Positions 1-10,144 of a stretch of DNA of 29,985 bases are shown piece by piece. Each line of letters begins with the position of its first letter. Position 1 is the stretch's first letter. Origin of the DNA: Schoenoplectus triqueter. Its lineage: Eukaryota > Streptophyta > Magnoliopsida > Poales > Cyperaceae. Below the pieces are notes generated by a model. The model was not told where the DNA came from. It saw only the letters and a list, made by a program, of their open reading frames with translations, and did not search any database. The position numbers and the translations under genes are program-made. Location: assembly GCA_964058805.1 (NCBI GenBank), contig CAXKVV010000863.1, positions 1 to 29,985 on the forward strand, read 5' to 3'.

Positions 1-184
1 ATGCGAAGCCAGCCAACAGCTAAATGATTATTAAGTCGTCAAGAAATTCCATCAAGTTAATATTGCATTGCATAACAAAAAAGGATACACAACATTAAGC
101 AAAAACACGCTACAACTAATTACCAACACACCTTGCCAGCTGCCAACTGGTACCCCTAGTAGTTAGAAACTCCACCTGTGTGCC

Positions 185-499
185 CTAAGGCAACAAAGGC
201 TGAGAGATCGATTTGCGAGACAAGGCCATCTTCTTCAGCAAATGGAGGAAAGAACGAGCAATCTGCATAGTTGGATCAATGTTTGTCGCTTCTCTGAACT
301 TGGCATGGAGCCGCACAGCCACTTCGAGCTCAACTCCAAGCCGTCTTTGCTCCTCTTTAATTGCTTCTGAGCACAAACCACACACCCAAGCCCCACCAAA
401 TTGCTCTTTGATACAACCTATATAATCCACAGTGCATTCTTCCCATATACCACAGCACTCACACTTAGCAACTTTCACTATTTCATGATCATATTCCAT
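185..499 (-). CDS. DUF1677 family protein, plant-specific, 104 aa
   Basis: The reading frame begins with ATG at 499-497 and runs to a stop at 187-185. The N-terminal half holds the family's Cys pattern: KCECCG (residues 12-17), EECT (20-23), then FGGAWVCGLCSEAIKEE (34-50), giving CxCC, C and CxxC groups that could bind a metal. The rest (about 51-92) is charged and probably helical, ending in a Ser/Leu/Pro tail. No signal peptide or membrane segment is visible. DUF1677 proteins are usually about 100-170 residues, so this is a complete short member. The family is restricted to land plants as far as I know and has no established biochemical role, so none is assigned. The frame has no break and no intron is needed. 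It is the only likely functional host gene here. Confidence 0.88.
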   Translation of the reverse strand: MEYDHEIVKVAKCECCGIWEECTVDYIGCIKEQFGGAWVCGLCSEAIKEEQRRLGVELEVAVRLHAKFREATNIDPTMQIARSFLHLLKKMALSRKSISQPLLP

Positions 500-553
500 T
501 TCTCTTCTTGGTTTCTAGCTCTTTCTTTCTCCTTTATCTTTCAATGCATGTTT

Positions 554-590
554 GATTTTATAGATATGGATGATGAGTGAAATATATAGG
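554..590 (-). promoter_or_regulatory. Candidate TATA boxes of the DUF1677 gene
   Basis: Read on the minus strand, CTATATATTT lies at about 590-581 and TCTATAAAATC at about 564-554. They are roughly 85 and 58 bases upstream of the ATG at 499. Either could place a transcription start that leaves a short 5' leader. The DNA between them and the ATG is pyrimidine/AG-rich on the coding strand, as in plant leaders. This is pattern matching only; AT-rich DNA gives many chance TATA matches. Confidence 0.4.
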
Positions 591-1996
591 AGGGGTAACA
601 TGGGTAGTTGTTATTTTTAAGAGGATAAGCCGATTGTCAGGGGCATGCAATGTATGTTAGTGCAAAAGACCAAATGTAGTTATTCTTCTTCTTTTATTAA
701 AAAAAAAATGTTGGTGAGGGAGCAAGGATTCTTTATAGAAAAGGATAGAGGTAACATGTAAAGGAAAGTTTGAGCATCGGTACTTTGTTGCTTTCTGCTC
801 GTGAATCTACTTCTTTTGTTTCTATGCATGGGGAAACCATGAATGGCCTACATAATTGTCCTGGATGAAATTATTGTTTTGCCCATACGGATTAGAAAGA
901 TGCTCGTTACTAGGTCACTCTTAGAAGCTGATCAAAACTAGCTAAGCTTGTATCAAATCGTACATGACCATGAAAATTTATAATACTGTTACTATTAGAA
1001 AAACTCATGGATTCATCAAAAGTTCAAACCTCGGGAGACATTTTTGTTTATCTCAATTCTTAATAGGGTTAAAGCTTTCAAGCTTTTTAAGCATGTCACA
1101 TTATTAATTTTTTTTACCATTAATTTTGTTTGAATTTTTTTATCTTTTTCAATTTAATGGTTTATATAAAATAATTTTTCTCTCCTCATTAAAATAATGT
1201 GCGTAATGTAATTAATGTGAAACTAAATTCTTAAAATGATCTAATTTTTTAATATGATCTTTTATAGATTATTATGTATTATTATAGCAATTATTATAAT
1301 TAATTAATATTAAAAATATTGTGTCTAAATTTATTTTAATGTAAAATATTATATTATTAATTATTTATTTAAGAACTATATTGTTTGGGCTTAGTTAATA
1401 GAAAAGTGGAGGGGATTTCGCCGTCTCTAACACCTTGCAATTATTACCACAAAAACAAATCTAGCTATGAGAGGAAACTCCTAGACGGCAGCCTTGTGAG
1501 TTAATGCAGGAAGTTTAGTTTGCAAGTTCTTCATTTGTTGGACAGTAACAATAATTAAACAGAAGTTGAAGTTGGCCAATTACTAATTTTTGCGTAATAT
1601 GTACATTCCGGTATACGCTGTTGGTCACAGCGATGTTTTTCTTTTCTTTTCTTCTTTTTGGTTGGGGTGGGGGTTGAAAGTTGGGGCCACAATTGGATTT
1701 CGTAATCTTGACAGTACTAAAAATTTCCGTCGCAGGATGCCATTTCATGGAAACTTCAAACTTCATTAACGCCCGTGCCATCAAAGTTTTGAAATTAGGG
1801 AAGATTTGTTTTAGTAAAAGACAGGTCAAAGCCTCTACTTTTACAAAAAAAAATATTAAATTGTTAATAAAATATAAAGTACCGTTTTAAAATTGTCCCA
1901 AAGAGATTTGGAATTTGAAAAAAAAAACTTAAAATAAACAAAGAATTTTTTTTTAAAAAAAATACACTTTTTAGAAAGACTACAATTTTAAAGATA
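591..1996. other. Intergenic DNA, no gene recognised
   Basis: About 1.4 kb between the DUF1677 promoter and the first Helitron-like copy. It is AT-rich, with A and T runs at 699-708 and through 1100-1380. A slightly less AT-rich patch lies at 1400-1760. Frames of 70-100 codons exist on both strands (for example 1829-1515 minus) but have no recognisable motif and overlap each other. I see no RNA gene or clear transposon terminus. Confidence 0.5.
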
Positions 1997-2390
1997 CTAG
2001 TTATATACCCACGCGTTGCAACAAACTATTTTATTTAAATATTAAAATATTATAAGATAAAAAATTCACATTGATGAGATTTTCTACACAGTATGAGTTA
2101 ATGATTCATGGGTTTATGATAAGAAAAGTAAATTATTCCAATATATATTGTCATCATTAATTTCTTACCAAACATGCACAATGTTGCTAAATAAAAATAA
2201 CTATATTATGAAAATGACAGTATAGATGAGAAAGAAATGGAGAGAGAAAAGGGATCAATGGACGCGATTACATACGTTCGATCAACTAAAAATAAATATT
2301 ATCCGTCTAATTGAGAGATAAAATTGGAATAATAAAAAAATATCATGATAAAAAATGACTCTCTAATTCTTAGATGTTTTATATAATAGT
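1997..2390 (-). mobile_element. Non-autonomous Helitron-like element, copy 1 (5' end eroded)
   Basis: Read on the minus strand, the 3' end is ...GGGTATATAACTAG followed by T, the CTRR-T ending of Helitrons. The segment before it contains the palindrome GTTGCAAC and ACGCGTGGG, like a worn 3' hairpin. The body is a close copy of 3204-3588 along its whole length, including a shared block around GGACGCGATTACATACGTTCG. The 5' end should read A|TCTATA..., but here the sequence diverges at about 2390, where a partial MITE copy begins. It has no coding capacity. It would have needed an autonomous Helitron for movement. Confidence 0.62.
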
Positions 2391-2525
2391 TTAAATTTTT
2401 ACATCCCACAAGACTTTCAAATAAAATTTTTAATGAGTATGATAAATTAAAATTTAAAGATGATTTGATGTACTTTTTGAGTTAAGTTCATAGAAGATCT
2501 CCGCGAGTTTAAGCTTACGATATAT
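2391..2525 (+). repeat. Diverged partial copy of the MITE arm at 2780-2947
   Basis: This stretch follows the same order of short blocks as the right arm of the neighbouring foldback element: ACATCCCA, AATGAGTATGATAAATTAAA, GATGATTTGATGTA, then GAGTTAAGTTCATAG and GTTTAAGCTTACG. Many substitutions separate the two, so it is older than the MITE at 2551. It sits exactly where the 5' end of Helitron-like copy 1 is lost. Confidence 0.5.
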
Positions 2526-2529
2526 TCAC

Positions 2530-2550
2530 TATATATATATATATATAATA
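2530..2550. repeat. (TA)n microsatellite, left flank of MITE
   Basis: A run of about ten TA units directly precedes the foldback element at 2551. A shorter TA run follows the element at about 2946-2953, so the element appears to sit in a TA-rich target. Confidence 0.8.
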
Positions 2551-2947
2551 TAGAGCAAATATACGGTGTTCTTAAGCCCTTAGCTCAAAAAATATATCAA
2601 ATGATCTCTAAATTTTAATTTTTCACTCTCATTAATTTTTTCATATTGAAATCTCTTGGTGTACAAAAATTTAGGATATTTTGAGTTTTCTAAGTCAATG
2701 TTTTAAATTTTTTAAAATCAAGTCTAAAAATAATAATAAAATATTTAATGTTTGTACATTATTTTGAAAATTTTAAAAGAGTGACTTAGAAAACTTTAAA
2801 CATCCCAAATTTTGGTACCCTATAAGATTTCAATATGAAGAATTTAATGAGAATGAAAAATTAAAATTTAGAGATCATTTGATATATTTTTTAAGTTAAA
2901 CTCACGGAGGCATTCCGTGTGCTTAAGAACACCGTAGATTTGCTCTA
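2551..2947. mobile_element. Foldback MITE, about 397 bp, TA-flanked
   Basis: The element is almost one long palindrome. The left end TAGAGCAAATATACGGTG is matched in reverse complement by the right end at 2930-2947, ending ATTTGCTCTA. Matching blocks continue inward for about 180 bases on each side, including TATATCAAATGATCTCTAAA near 2590 and its complement near 2870. There is no coding capacity. The outer flanks are TA repeats, so a target duplication cannot be told from the microsatellite. The superfamily is unresolved: the termini fit neither the Stowaway nor the Tourist consensus that I know. Confidence 0.75.
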
Positions 2948-3203
2948 TATATAAGGTTTGAATTTGTTATACTTATCGATTTGTTCATGTTTCTGGAATA
3001 TTATTCGAGTGTGACAAATCAGACAATAAATTAATTGTGTAACACATTGGCCAATTAATAGTGTATAGCAAAACTAATTATTCGAGAAATTAAGATGCAA
3101 TCCGCAAAAATATCTTATTTAAATCTTTACATTCAAGAGCTGTAATATCAGTACTTCTAATTACACTTTGGGAAAAATTAATATAGTTCCAAATTAAAGC
3201 ATA
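2948..3203. other. Short spacer between MITE and Helitron-like copy 2
   Basis: AT-rich DNA with no open frame of note and no recognised repeat. It separates the MITE from the second Helitron-like copy. Confidence 0.4.
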
Positions 3204-3588
3204 CTAGCTATATACCCGTGTGTTACAACAAACTCTTTTATTTAAACATTAAAACATTATAAGATAAAAAATTCATATTGATGAGATTTTCTACACAGTA
3301 TGAGTTAATTATTTATGGATTTATGATAAGAAAACTGAATTATTCCAATATATCTTATCACCATTAATTTCTTATCAAACATGCACAAGGTTGCTAAATA
3401 AAAAAAAACTATATTATGAAAATAACAGTATAAATGAGAAAAGAAATGGAGAGAAATAAAGGATCAATGGACGCGATTACATACGTTCGATTAACTAAAA
3501 ATAAATATTATCCGTCTAATTGAGAGATAAATTTGGTATAAAAAAAAAATACCCTCCAATTCATAGATGATTTATATAATAATATAGA
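3204..3588 (-). mobile_element. Non-autonomous Helitron-like element, copy 2 (385 bp)
   Basis: On the minus strand it starts A|TCTATATTATTATATAAATC at about 3588, a good plant Helitron 5' end. It ends ...ACACGGGTATATAGCTAG|T at 3204. Insertion between A and T without a target duplication fits Helitrons. The body matches 1997-2390 closely and in the same orientation. It carries no gene. A Helitron helicase relic of the same strand lies at 10.1-10.8 kb, but the two are not shown to be related. Confidence 0.68.
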
Positions 3589-5165
3589 TAGATTTTACGT
3601 AGCAATTCAAGAATACGTTTCGAGTGTCTTGTAAATATCGAGGTGCAGCATTCACACTAGAGAACGAATGATGCGATCATTAAAATTTCTAAGACATTGA
3701 ATTTGTTTTTTAATGGCAATAACAATCCATCCTGTGTAGATATATAGTTGAAAGAGTCGGCTGTTTAAATTTTCTTTGAAACTTTAGCTATAGATTTAGA
3801 AAGAATGAGCATTTATTGAAGAGATTATAGGCAGTTTCTTGCGCTCGTCTTCATAGGTGACAAATGCTCACTAATTGCACCTTTTTATTAAGGTTTTCTA
3901 TAATTAAAATGGAATTTTTAACCATTAACCAAGAGAAGATAATGATTCTTGGCGGAGCTTTAATTGACCATACATGAGAAATTATGATTTAGGAGATGGA
4001 GAGTACAGAACGAAGGAGTGAAAAGATTTGCCGAGGAATGAATTACTAGAAGTAAGAGACCAAATTGGTTTTATCATGACAGATGATTTAAGAATAGTGT
4101 TGATATAATTTGAGTTAAATAAGTAAATAATTGACAAGCAATAGAAGACATACCATGCATAAAAAAGAGTTGAGTGATTAGAATTAAAGAAGGTAATAAA
4201 ATCATACAGTGATATATCTGAAACTATTGTAAAAGAAAAGAGTATTAGCAATTTAAATTTTATAATGTCGTGTCCCCAATAAAAATACCAAAACACAATT
4301 CACTTGCCTAACTCTATTTCAATTTGACATCTATTTTCGAAGAGAATTGCAATGGAATGAATATTTTTCCAAAATTACAAGGAATTTGCTGAAAACCATT
4401 CTCTTAAATGTGTATGCATAGTTAATTTACTTCGATAAAGAATTTTGTGATTTACTCATTTCCATAACAATTTTGCAAACATGGATTGATCAATTATCCA
4501 TAAGTGTATTATACTCATTCCTCTTTATTTTTTGTCTGCACAATGTCCCCACTTAACTAGATGGATTTTTTTTTGCTTTGTTCATCCATTCCATTCCAAA
4601 ACAAATTCCTACGACTTTTATCAATTTTATCTATGACCCATTGTGGAAACGAAGTTAATGAGGAATTTAAAAGAAATTGTATCCCTTTGAAATATTAATG
4701 AAAGAACATTTAAGAATTTGAAATTGTCTTATAGAAGGTTGCAAAAAAAAAAATGAATCATCTGCATTTAGTACATATGCTAAGGAGTCTCCACTCTTTT
4801 CGACTGATGCAAATTTAAAATTTGAGAAAAATATGAACAATAATATATGATGGAGTTATTGGTAGCTCTATTTCTTTTTTTTTTAAAACAAAGCGTCATG
4901 TCAAAATACACTTAATTAAGTACTTAACATTAAATGTTGAAAAGTTCCTTATCTAGAAATTATTTTTCTAGGCAATTAATATTGTTTCCAAAAAAACACA
5001 AATATAGTTGGGTTATGGTGTTATGCAATGAACATATCATTCTCATATTATGGATCGGTTCTTTATTTTAAAAGTTTAAATGGTCTATCTGAATTGCTCA
5101 AAATGATTTTCATATGAATATTTAGTTGTATATCAAGTTTATTTATTTTTTACAATTTTTTATTA
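3589..5165. other. AT-rich intergenic DNA, nothing recognised
   Basis: About 1.6 kb without a supported gene. A minus-strand frame of 104 codons (4296-3982) encodes a Phe/Ser/Tyr-rich peptide of the kind that AT-rich DNA gives by chance. No transposon termini, RNA genes or long repeats are evident. Confidence 0.5.
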
Positions 5166-5245
5166 TTTTTTAGATAGTTAGAATATCACTTGATTTAATT
5201 ATTATGAGTCATCCAAAACAAGTGATTTCTAACTATCTAAAAAAA
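5166..5245. repeat. Small foldback (about 26-bp arms)
   Basis: TTTTTAGATAGTTAGAATAT at 5166-5185 continues to CACTTG at 5192. It is matched in reverse complement by CAAGTGATTTCTAACTATCT at 5219-5238 and the following A run. The arms differ by one indel and enclose a loop of about 26 bases. It may be the core of a worn MITE or a transcribed hairpin; no target duplication was found. Confidence 0.6.
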
Positions 5246-5690
5246 TATGTTTTGATATCAAATTTTATATTTTGTAAAAAAAATTTAGGGGTAGAATATG
5301 CATTAAGTTTATGATTTTCTAACCCCAAAAAATTCAAAAAAATAGAAAGTTTATTGTCCAATTATATTTTAATATGGAGAACACATTGAACTATTGGATG
5401 CTATTTTGAATTCAAAAATAAGAGATACGACGTGAAATACAAAAGATATTGTTGTTGTAAATAATTTTTAATTTTATATTTATCGATTTGTAAAATAATT
5501 ATAAATGAATATAATCTTTTTTTAGTATGTTAAATGTAGGATATTAAATTTTAAGAGAAGAATAATGTATTTGGAATAAATTATATGAAGATCTCAAGAA
5601 TAAAATTAAGTTAAGTTAGATTTATAATAAATAAAGATAATTAAACTAATCTTAAGATCAATACATTCTAGACTCTTGTCTAGTTGATTT
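5246..5690. other. AT-rich intergenic DNA, nothing recognised
   Basis: About 450 bases, very AT-rich, with no convincing open frame or repeat structure. Confidence 0.4.
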
Positions 5691-6070
5691 TGATCTTCAA
5701 ATTACCTTGCAATATCTTTAAAGAGCGAGATTGTGAGATTATTGAGAGTTTGTTTGTTTGTTTGTTTTTGTTTTTCCTTTGTGAGTTTTTTTAGAGGTGT
5801 TATCTCCATTAATTGTTTGCCCAATAACTATCCGATTACTTAGTGTAAGAGAAAAAGGAAGGTTGTCCGATTACTTAGTGTAAGAGGTTAAAAGTTCACA
5901 GTTGTACGAGTATTGTGTTTTAGTGACTCGGTGCAATCGACTTCAGTGATTGTAGGTCGTGAAGATGTAGACTCGTTATAACCGAACTTTATATTTTTGT
6001 GTTCTTTCTTTTTCTATATGTTATTTTAATTTTTGATATTGAACTCCAAAATCAACCCAAAATTCTTTTA
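5691..6070 (+). repeat. Possible degenerate LTR (R-U5-like) relic
   Basis: The order of features resembles the downstream half of some copia LTRs: a GTTT-rich run (5748-5770), GAGGTGTTATCTCC (5793-5806), a 21-bp direct repeat (5831-5851 and 5866-5886), GTAGGTCGTGAAGATGTAGA (5954-5973), ATAACCGAAC and a T-rich tail. No partner LTR, primer site or target duplication was found, so this could instead be a solo LTR fragment or the end of another element. Confidence 0.3.
5831..5886 (+). repeat. 21-bp direct repeat, period 35
   Basis: TCCGATTACTTAGTGTAAGA plus one further G occurs at 5831-5851 and again, identical, at 5866-5886. The spacer is AAAAAGGAAGGTTG. It lies inside the possible LTR relic. 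Confidence 0.85.
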
Positions 6071-6690
6071 TTGTGCATTATTAATACCATTAGTGACAAC
6101 AGATATTATATTTAAAATATTCTATTATCACTTCTAAAGTCATCAATATGGTAATCGAGTTAAAGTTCAATGTAAACATAAAAAAAACAAATAATCGACA
6201 ATGCCAGGCAAAAGTAACCAAGGGGCATGATTAAACATCTGTACGCGCGTCTTGAATTCTGAATTTCTATTATTAGAGACTAATTTTCGATTTGCTAATT
6301 TTCAGTTTTTAATTTTGATTTATATTTTTTTAAAATAATAATGGAGGCACGAAAAATATAGACATTTGAACCCTCTTCATTTCATAATAAAATTACATTG
6401 ATATATGAGTTTACATAATTTCACCAAAATAAAATGAAAATGCGAACTCTTAAGCTAATTATCAATTAAGATTTAAAATACTATATAAATATACAATAAA
6501 ATAATAATGAGTATTATTAAAAAAATAAAAAAATAATATACACCGGAGTTCTAGAGAATTTTATTAAAGAAAGATATAAGTAGAAAAAGGTTTTCTCATT
6601 TCTTATTGTTTTTTGTTCAACGAAAGCCCATAGTTTGATTACCCGATGATACGCATCAGGCTGTACAAACAGATTGATTTTAAAATTTTG
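6071..6690. other. AT-rich intergenic DNA, nothing recognised
   Basis: About 620 bases with A/T runs and no supported gene, RNA or transposon end. Confidence 0.4.
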
Positions 6691-7125
6691 AACTTTGATT
6701 CGATTTTTTAGTTCAAAAATTTTAGTTCAGCTGAAAATTTTAGCTAATTTAATTTTTTTTTTATTTGGTTTTTAATTTTTAAAATCGAATAAATCAAACA
6801 AACTGAGTAGTTTAAAATTTACCAAACAAATTTATTTTATTTGGTATAAATAATGATCATATCAAAGATAATTCTAATATATTTATTTCTGTAGGCTTTA
6901 CTTATTCATTTATTTTATTTGTTTTAATTATTTATTTTTTCTAATAATTTGTATAGCTATCGATACTTTTATTTTTTGATTAAATTTCAGTTTAACTGAA
7001 AAAATCGAATAATATTTTGATTTATTTGGTTAGTATTTTTATAAATTTGATTCGGTTTGTAATTTAATAAATCAAATAAAAATTTTAATATAAATATTTA
7101 TTTCGATTTAACTGAAGTAAGCGAT
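6691..7125. repeat. Degenerate TTCGGTTT/TCGAATAA-type repeat region
   Basis: Variants of a short theme recur on both strands: GATTCGATTTTTTAG (6709-6723), AATCGAATAAATCAAA (6783-6798), ATCGAATAATATTTTGATTT (7005-7024), GATTCGGTTTGTAATTTAAT (7050-7069) and TCGATTTAACTGAA (7105-7118). AACTGAAA and CAGCTGAAAA also recur near the ends. This resembles the pervasive CGGTTTGGTTCGGTTT-type plant repeats often found in non-autonomous elements. No boundary can be fixed. Confidence 0.4.
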
Positions 7126-7567
7126 TGCAAATAATTAATCTGGCTCAGTATTAAATACTGACTGATAAACCGGTCAGCTTGACCTTTTTATTGAACAAAA
7201 TCCGACGCGTATCCGACTCTCCAACTTTTCCGGTCTAGTTCGTCAGTCCAACCTGTGAAATTATTAATTCAAAATATTATTGTGTCCGATTTAGACAACG
7301 CACTGAGATGATTGTTTTTCCTTTACATATGTCATTGTAGCAAGACAGAATAATGATTGTACAAAACAGAAAGTGCAATTCGCCGACTCCCTGACGACAA
7401 AGTTTCTTTAATTATTCTTAAATGCATTAAAATGAAATCGCTTAAATGTTTTAAATTTTTATTATTTATTTAGTATAAAATAACCCAAAAATCATAAAAT
7501 TTTATGAGTAAAGATGAGTAAAGATTTATTGAGCTTAAACTCATAAAAAATTCAAAAAATATGAAGT
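7126..7567. other. Intergenic DNA, nothing recognised
   Basis: About 440 bases. A somewhat GC-richer patch at 7160-7260 has no open frame of interest. No repeat or RNA structure stands out. Confidence 0.4.
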
Positions 7568-7593
7568 TATATATATATATATATATATATATA
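7568..7593. repeat. (TA)13 microsatellite
   Basis: An uninterrupted TA run of about 26 bases ends exactly where the 7594 MITE begins. A shorter TA run (7997-8006) resumes right after the element. Confidence 0.95.
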
Positions 7594-7996
7594 GGTCTAC
7601 TAATGTGTTTTATAAAGCATAAAATACTTCGTACTTCATGTGTATATCTCATATTTTAAAATTCAAATGGACGATCCAAATGTTAAATATGATATTCATA
7701 TCAATATCTTTTTGGTGATTAAATTTTATATTTTTTAGATTTTTTTTTGCTATTTATTTAAAGGGATAGAAAATTGTTGATATTGAATGGTTCAGAAGAC
7801 GTCAGATCAATGAATTTTGTAGACCTTCAAAAATATAGTAAATTTTTTTTTAAAAAAATATAAAATTTGATCACCAAAATTTTTTTAATATGAAGATCAT
7901 ATTTAACGGTTTGAATCGTCCATTTAAATTTTGAAATATGAGATATACGTATGAAGTATGAAGTATTTTGTGCTTTATAAAGCACATTAGCACACC
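7594..7996. mobile_element. Foldback MITE, about 403 bp, inserted in (TA)n
   Basis: The left end GGTCTACTAATGTGTTTTAT is mirrored by the right end at 7977-7996, whose reverse complement starts GGTGTGCTAATGTGCTTTAT. Long matching arms of more than 100 bases follow, including ATATCTCATATTTTAAAATT near 7645 and its complement near 7935, and a second block around TTTTGGTGATTAAATTTTAT. It carries no gene. TA repeats abut both ends. I recall Micron, a rice MITE of about this size that targets (TA)n; the behaviour matches, but I have not compared the sequences. Confidence 0.75.
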
Positions 7997-8006
7997 TATA
8001 TATATA

Positions 8007-9100
8007 CAATGCGGTTTCTATATAAGTGCAGACAATTCACGAATTTTAGACAACAAATTATTTTTTTTTGTCTTGAACTTGTCAATATGATTAAGGGTGC
8101 TACTGTAAGCGGTGAATAATATGCCAACGGCGACGAATCTAGGAACAGATAATTGGTAACAACGTTTGGTAATTTTTCCTGAAGAAAACGGTAATAATAA
8201 CATACACATATTTTTTAAAAAAGAAAAAAATAGGCCACTATCGGGCAAGCGGCACCTCCCTTATATATGAGATCGAATGGCTCCTGTAGACCAACATGCT
8301 ATTAGGGATAGGATGGCACTAGATACTGGCAGCAACTTATCACAATGGACCACAGAGATTAAATAAAAAAGACAATAGTAATAATAACAAAATAAAATAC
8401 CAAAATAATTCATGATTAACTTCCTGTTATTCTCTGCATGGAGAGAGAAATGTGCCAAAATATCAAGGGGAACAAAAGAACACATCATACCCAACTGACA
8501 CAACTTAGAATCGAAAAATAGAAGCAATAGTATACAGAATAAAAGAAACAAAAAAAGGACAAGAAAAGTTTTGATGGAAATACACAAGGATACACACATT
8601 CAAATAATTTGCTTGCTACTTTTTACTTGATTTTTCTTTCAGGTTTTTATTGTTGTTACACCTTCGATATTAAAAAAAGAAGAAGGAGCAGTTGCGTAGC
8701 ACAAACACCGTATGTCGAATGCCTACTCTATGTCAAAATAGGTTGACAACCTTTTCTTAAAAAGATATCTAATTTTCCTCTTTAAACATGGGATGAACCG
8801 AACAACATTGGCGTAATGGAGGGCAATGACACAAGCTTTTGTCTGGTTAGAGTGATCCGGGGTATCCAGGGACCCACCCAACCATGTGCTCCGTAAGACA
8901 AAAGGTCGTGCTGTCAATATCCTCTGCAATTCCATTGATTCAGTGTGCCGGACAAAATGGAGAATTTTCACTATACCAAATCTACGTTCCGTGATGCCTA
9001 TCAACATTGAAATTGCAGCAGTAGTAGTTGCGTTTTATTCATATTTATTTTTAGTTTTTTACTGAATAAAACCACCTTTTTATGTTCTAATCAATAAAAA
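8007..9100. other. Unassigned DNA with chance-like open frames
   Basis: About 1.1 kb. Minus-strand frames of 76, 112 and 94 codons (8248-8018, 8599-8261, 9007-8723) start and stop without a recognisable domain. The 9007-8723 frame has higher GC than its surroundings and might be an old exon or transposon fragment, but nothing supports a function. No RNA gene was seen. Confidence 0.4.
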
Positions 9101-10140
9101 TTGGTATTTATTAATACTTGGAGGACACTGGACACGTCGAGTTGACAAGTCGTAACAGATTAATGGAAGCGCATCCTCTGTGTTGTAACTTGCAGCACAG
9201 AGGATCTCGACCCTTCGTGCGAATCAAAGACCAGATTATTTTGTAACGCATCCAAAGTAGTTCGAATATGTTAAGATCAATTCTAACTAAGAATGAGTGT
9301 TAATTGGAAGTAATTTTCGAAGAATTAAGAATTTAATATTAATGGCGAAAGCTGAGAGAAAAACGACAGGTGAAAATCATACTTTCACTTAACAATTTCA
9401 TAATCATTAACAATCATAATCACTATCAACAGTATCCGCTCTTACGCGCAGACTCTTATATCCATAATATGAGGACATTTGAATCAGTATTTATATATAT
9501 TCAATTTTTGCTGGTTTTTAGTGTCTATTTTAACTGTTTTTCTACCAGTTTGAACATTTTGGATAATTGTGATTATACAGTATTGATTCTGTCTTTCAAT
9601 GAACATATTCCAGTAATGCATAAGTATTGGAGGGTTTTAAATCATTATTGCAACTACATCAATTAAAACACACATAATTGAAAACACACAAACCTTGTAT
9701 CAACAGTCAGAACTAAAAGAATTCCTCTAACCAGAAGACTCTCCTCTACACATAGAAAACTCTAAATCAAAGCAACCGTCTGGGAGTTTGTCTCCTTTTT
9801 TTTGATGTGTTGTTATAACATGTGGATGTCCTGCAAATATGGTTGCCACAATCAAATAAACATACTAGTAGATCAGGAAATGTAGTAGAAGATGCAGATT
9901 GAACTATAGTTTTAGCAGAATGAGTATTTGGTACAATAGTTGGTTGTAAACAAGATAAACGTGCAAACTTTAGCTATAAAATTAGACCCTAAATTTAGCT
10001 GTATAATAAAGAAAAGTATTAACCATGTCAATAAAAAAAAGCTTTACATCAGAAGAATGTTGGATTTAATTACACATGCTTATTTCAATATATCCTGAAC
10101 AACCATAAGAATGAAAAACAAAATAAGAATGTTATTTTAC
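9101..10140. other. Unassigned intergenic DNA
   Basis: About 1 kb with one strong hairpin (9173-9205, listed separately) and a 98-codon plus-strand frame at 9370-9666. That frame is rich in Asn, Ile, Tyr and Phe and looks like AT-rich chance coding. The part nearest the helicase relic (9800-10140) may belong to the same decayed Helitron on the minus strand, but no terminus was identified. Confidence 0.35.
9173..9205. repeat. Perfect 10-bp hairpin
   Basis: ATCCTCTGTG (9173-9182) is matched by CACAGAGGAT (9196-9205) across a 13-base loop. It could be a terminator-like or transcribed hairpin or a transposon subterminal stem. No CTRR end or T tract follows, so no role is assigned. Confidence 0.7.
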
Positions 10141-10144
10141 TTTA

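Noticed and set aside
3982..4296. Minus-strand 104-codon frame
   Set aside because: Composition reflects AT-rich DNA; no motif and no promoter or family support.
8261..8599. Minus-strand 112-codon frame rich in Leu/Phe/Tyr
   Set aside because: Low-complexity hydrophobic composition typical of AT-rich non-coding DNA; no domain and no homologous neighbour.
8723..9007. Minus-strand 94-codon frame with HFVRHTES, recalling the RHG motif of phosphoglycerate mutase-like proteins
   Set aside because: The rest of the frame lacks the family's later motifs, the match is only a few residues, and there are no flanking exons. Treated as chance.
9370..9666. Plus-strand 98-codon frame
   Set aside because: Asn/Ile/Tyr-rich and without a recognisable motif. 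Nothing around it suggests a gene.
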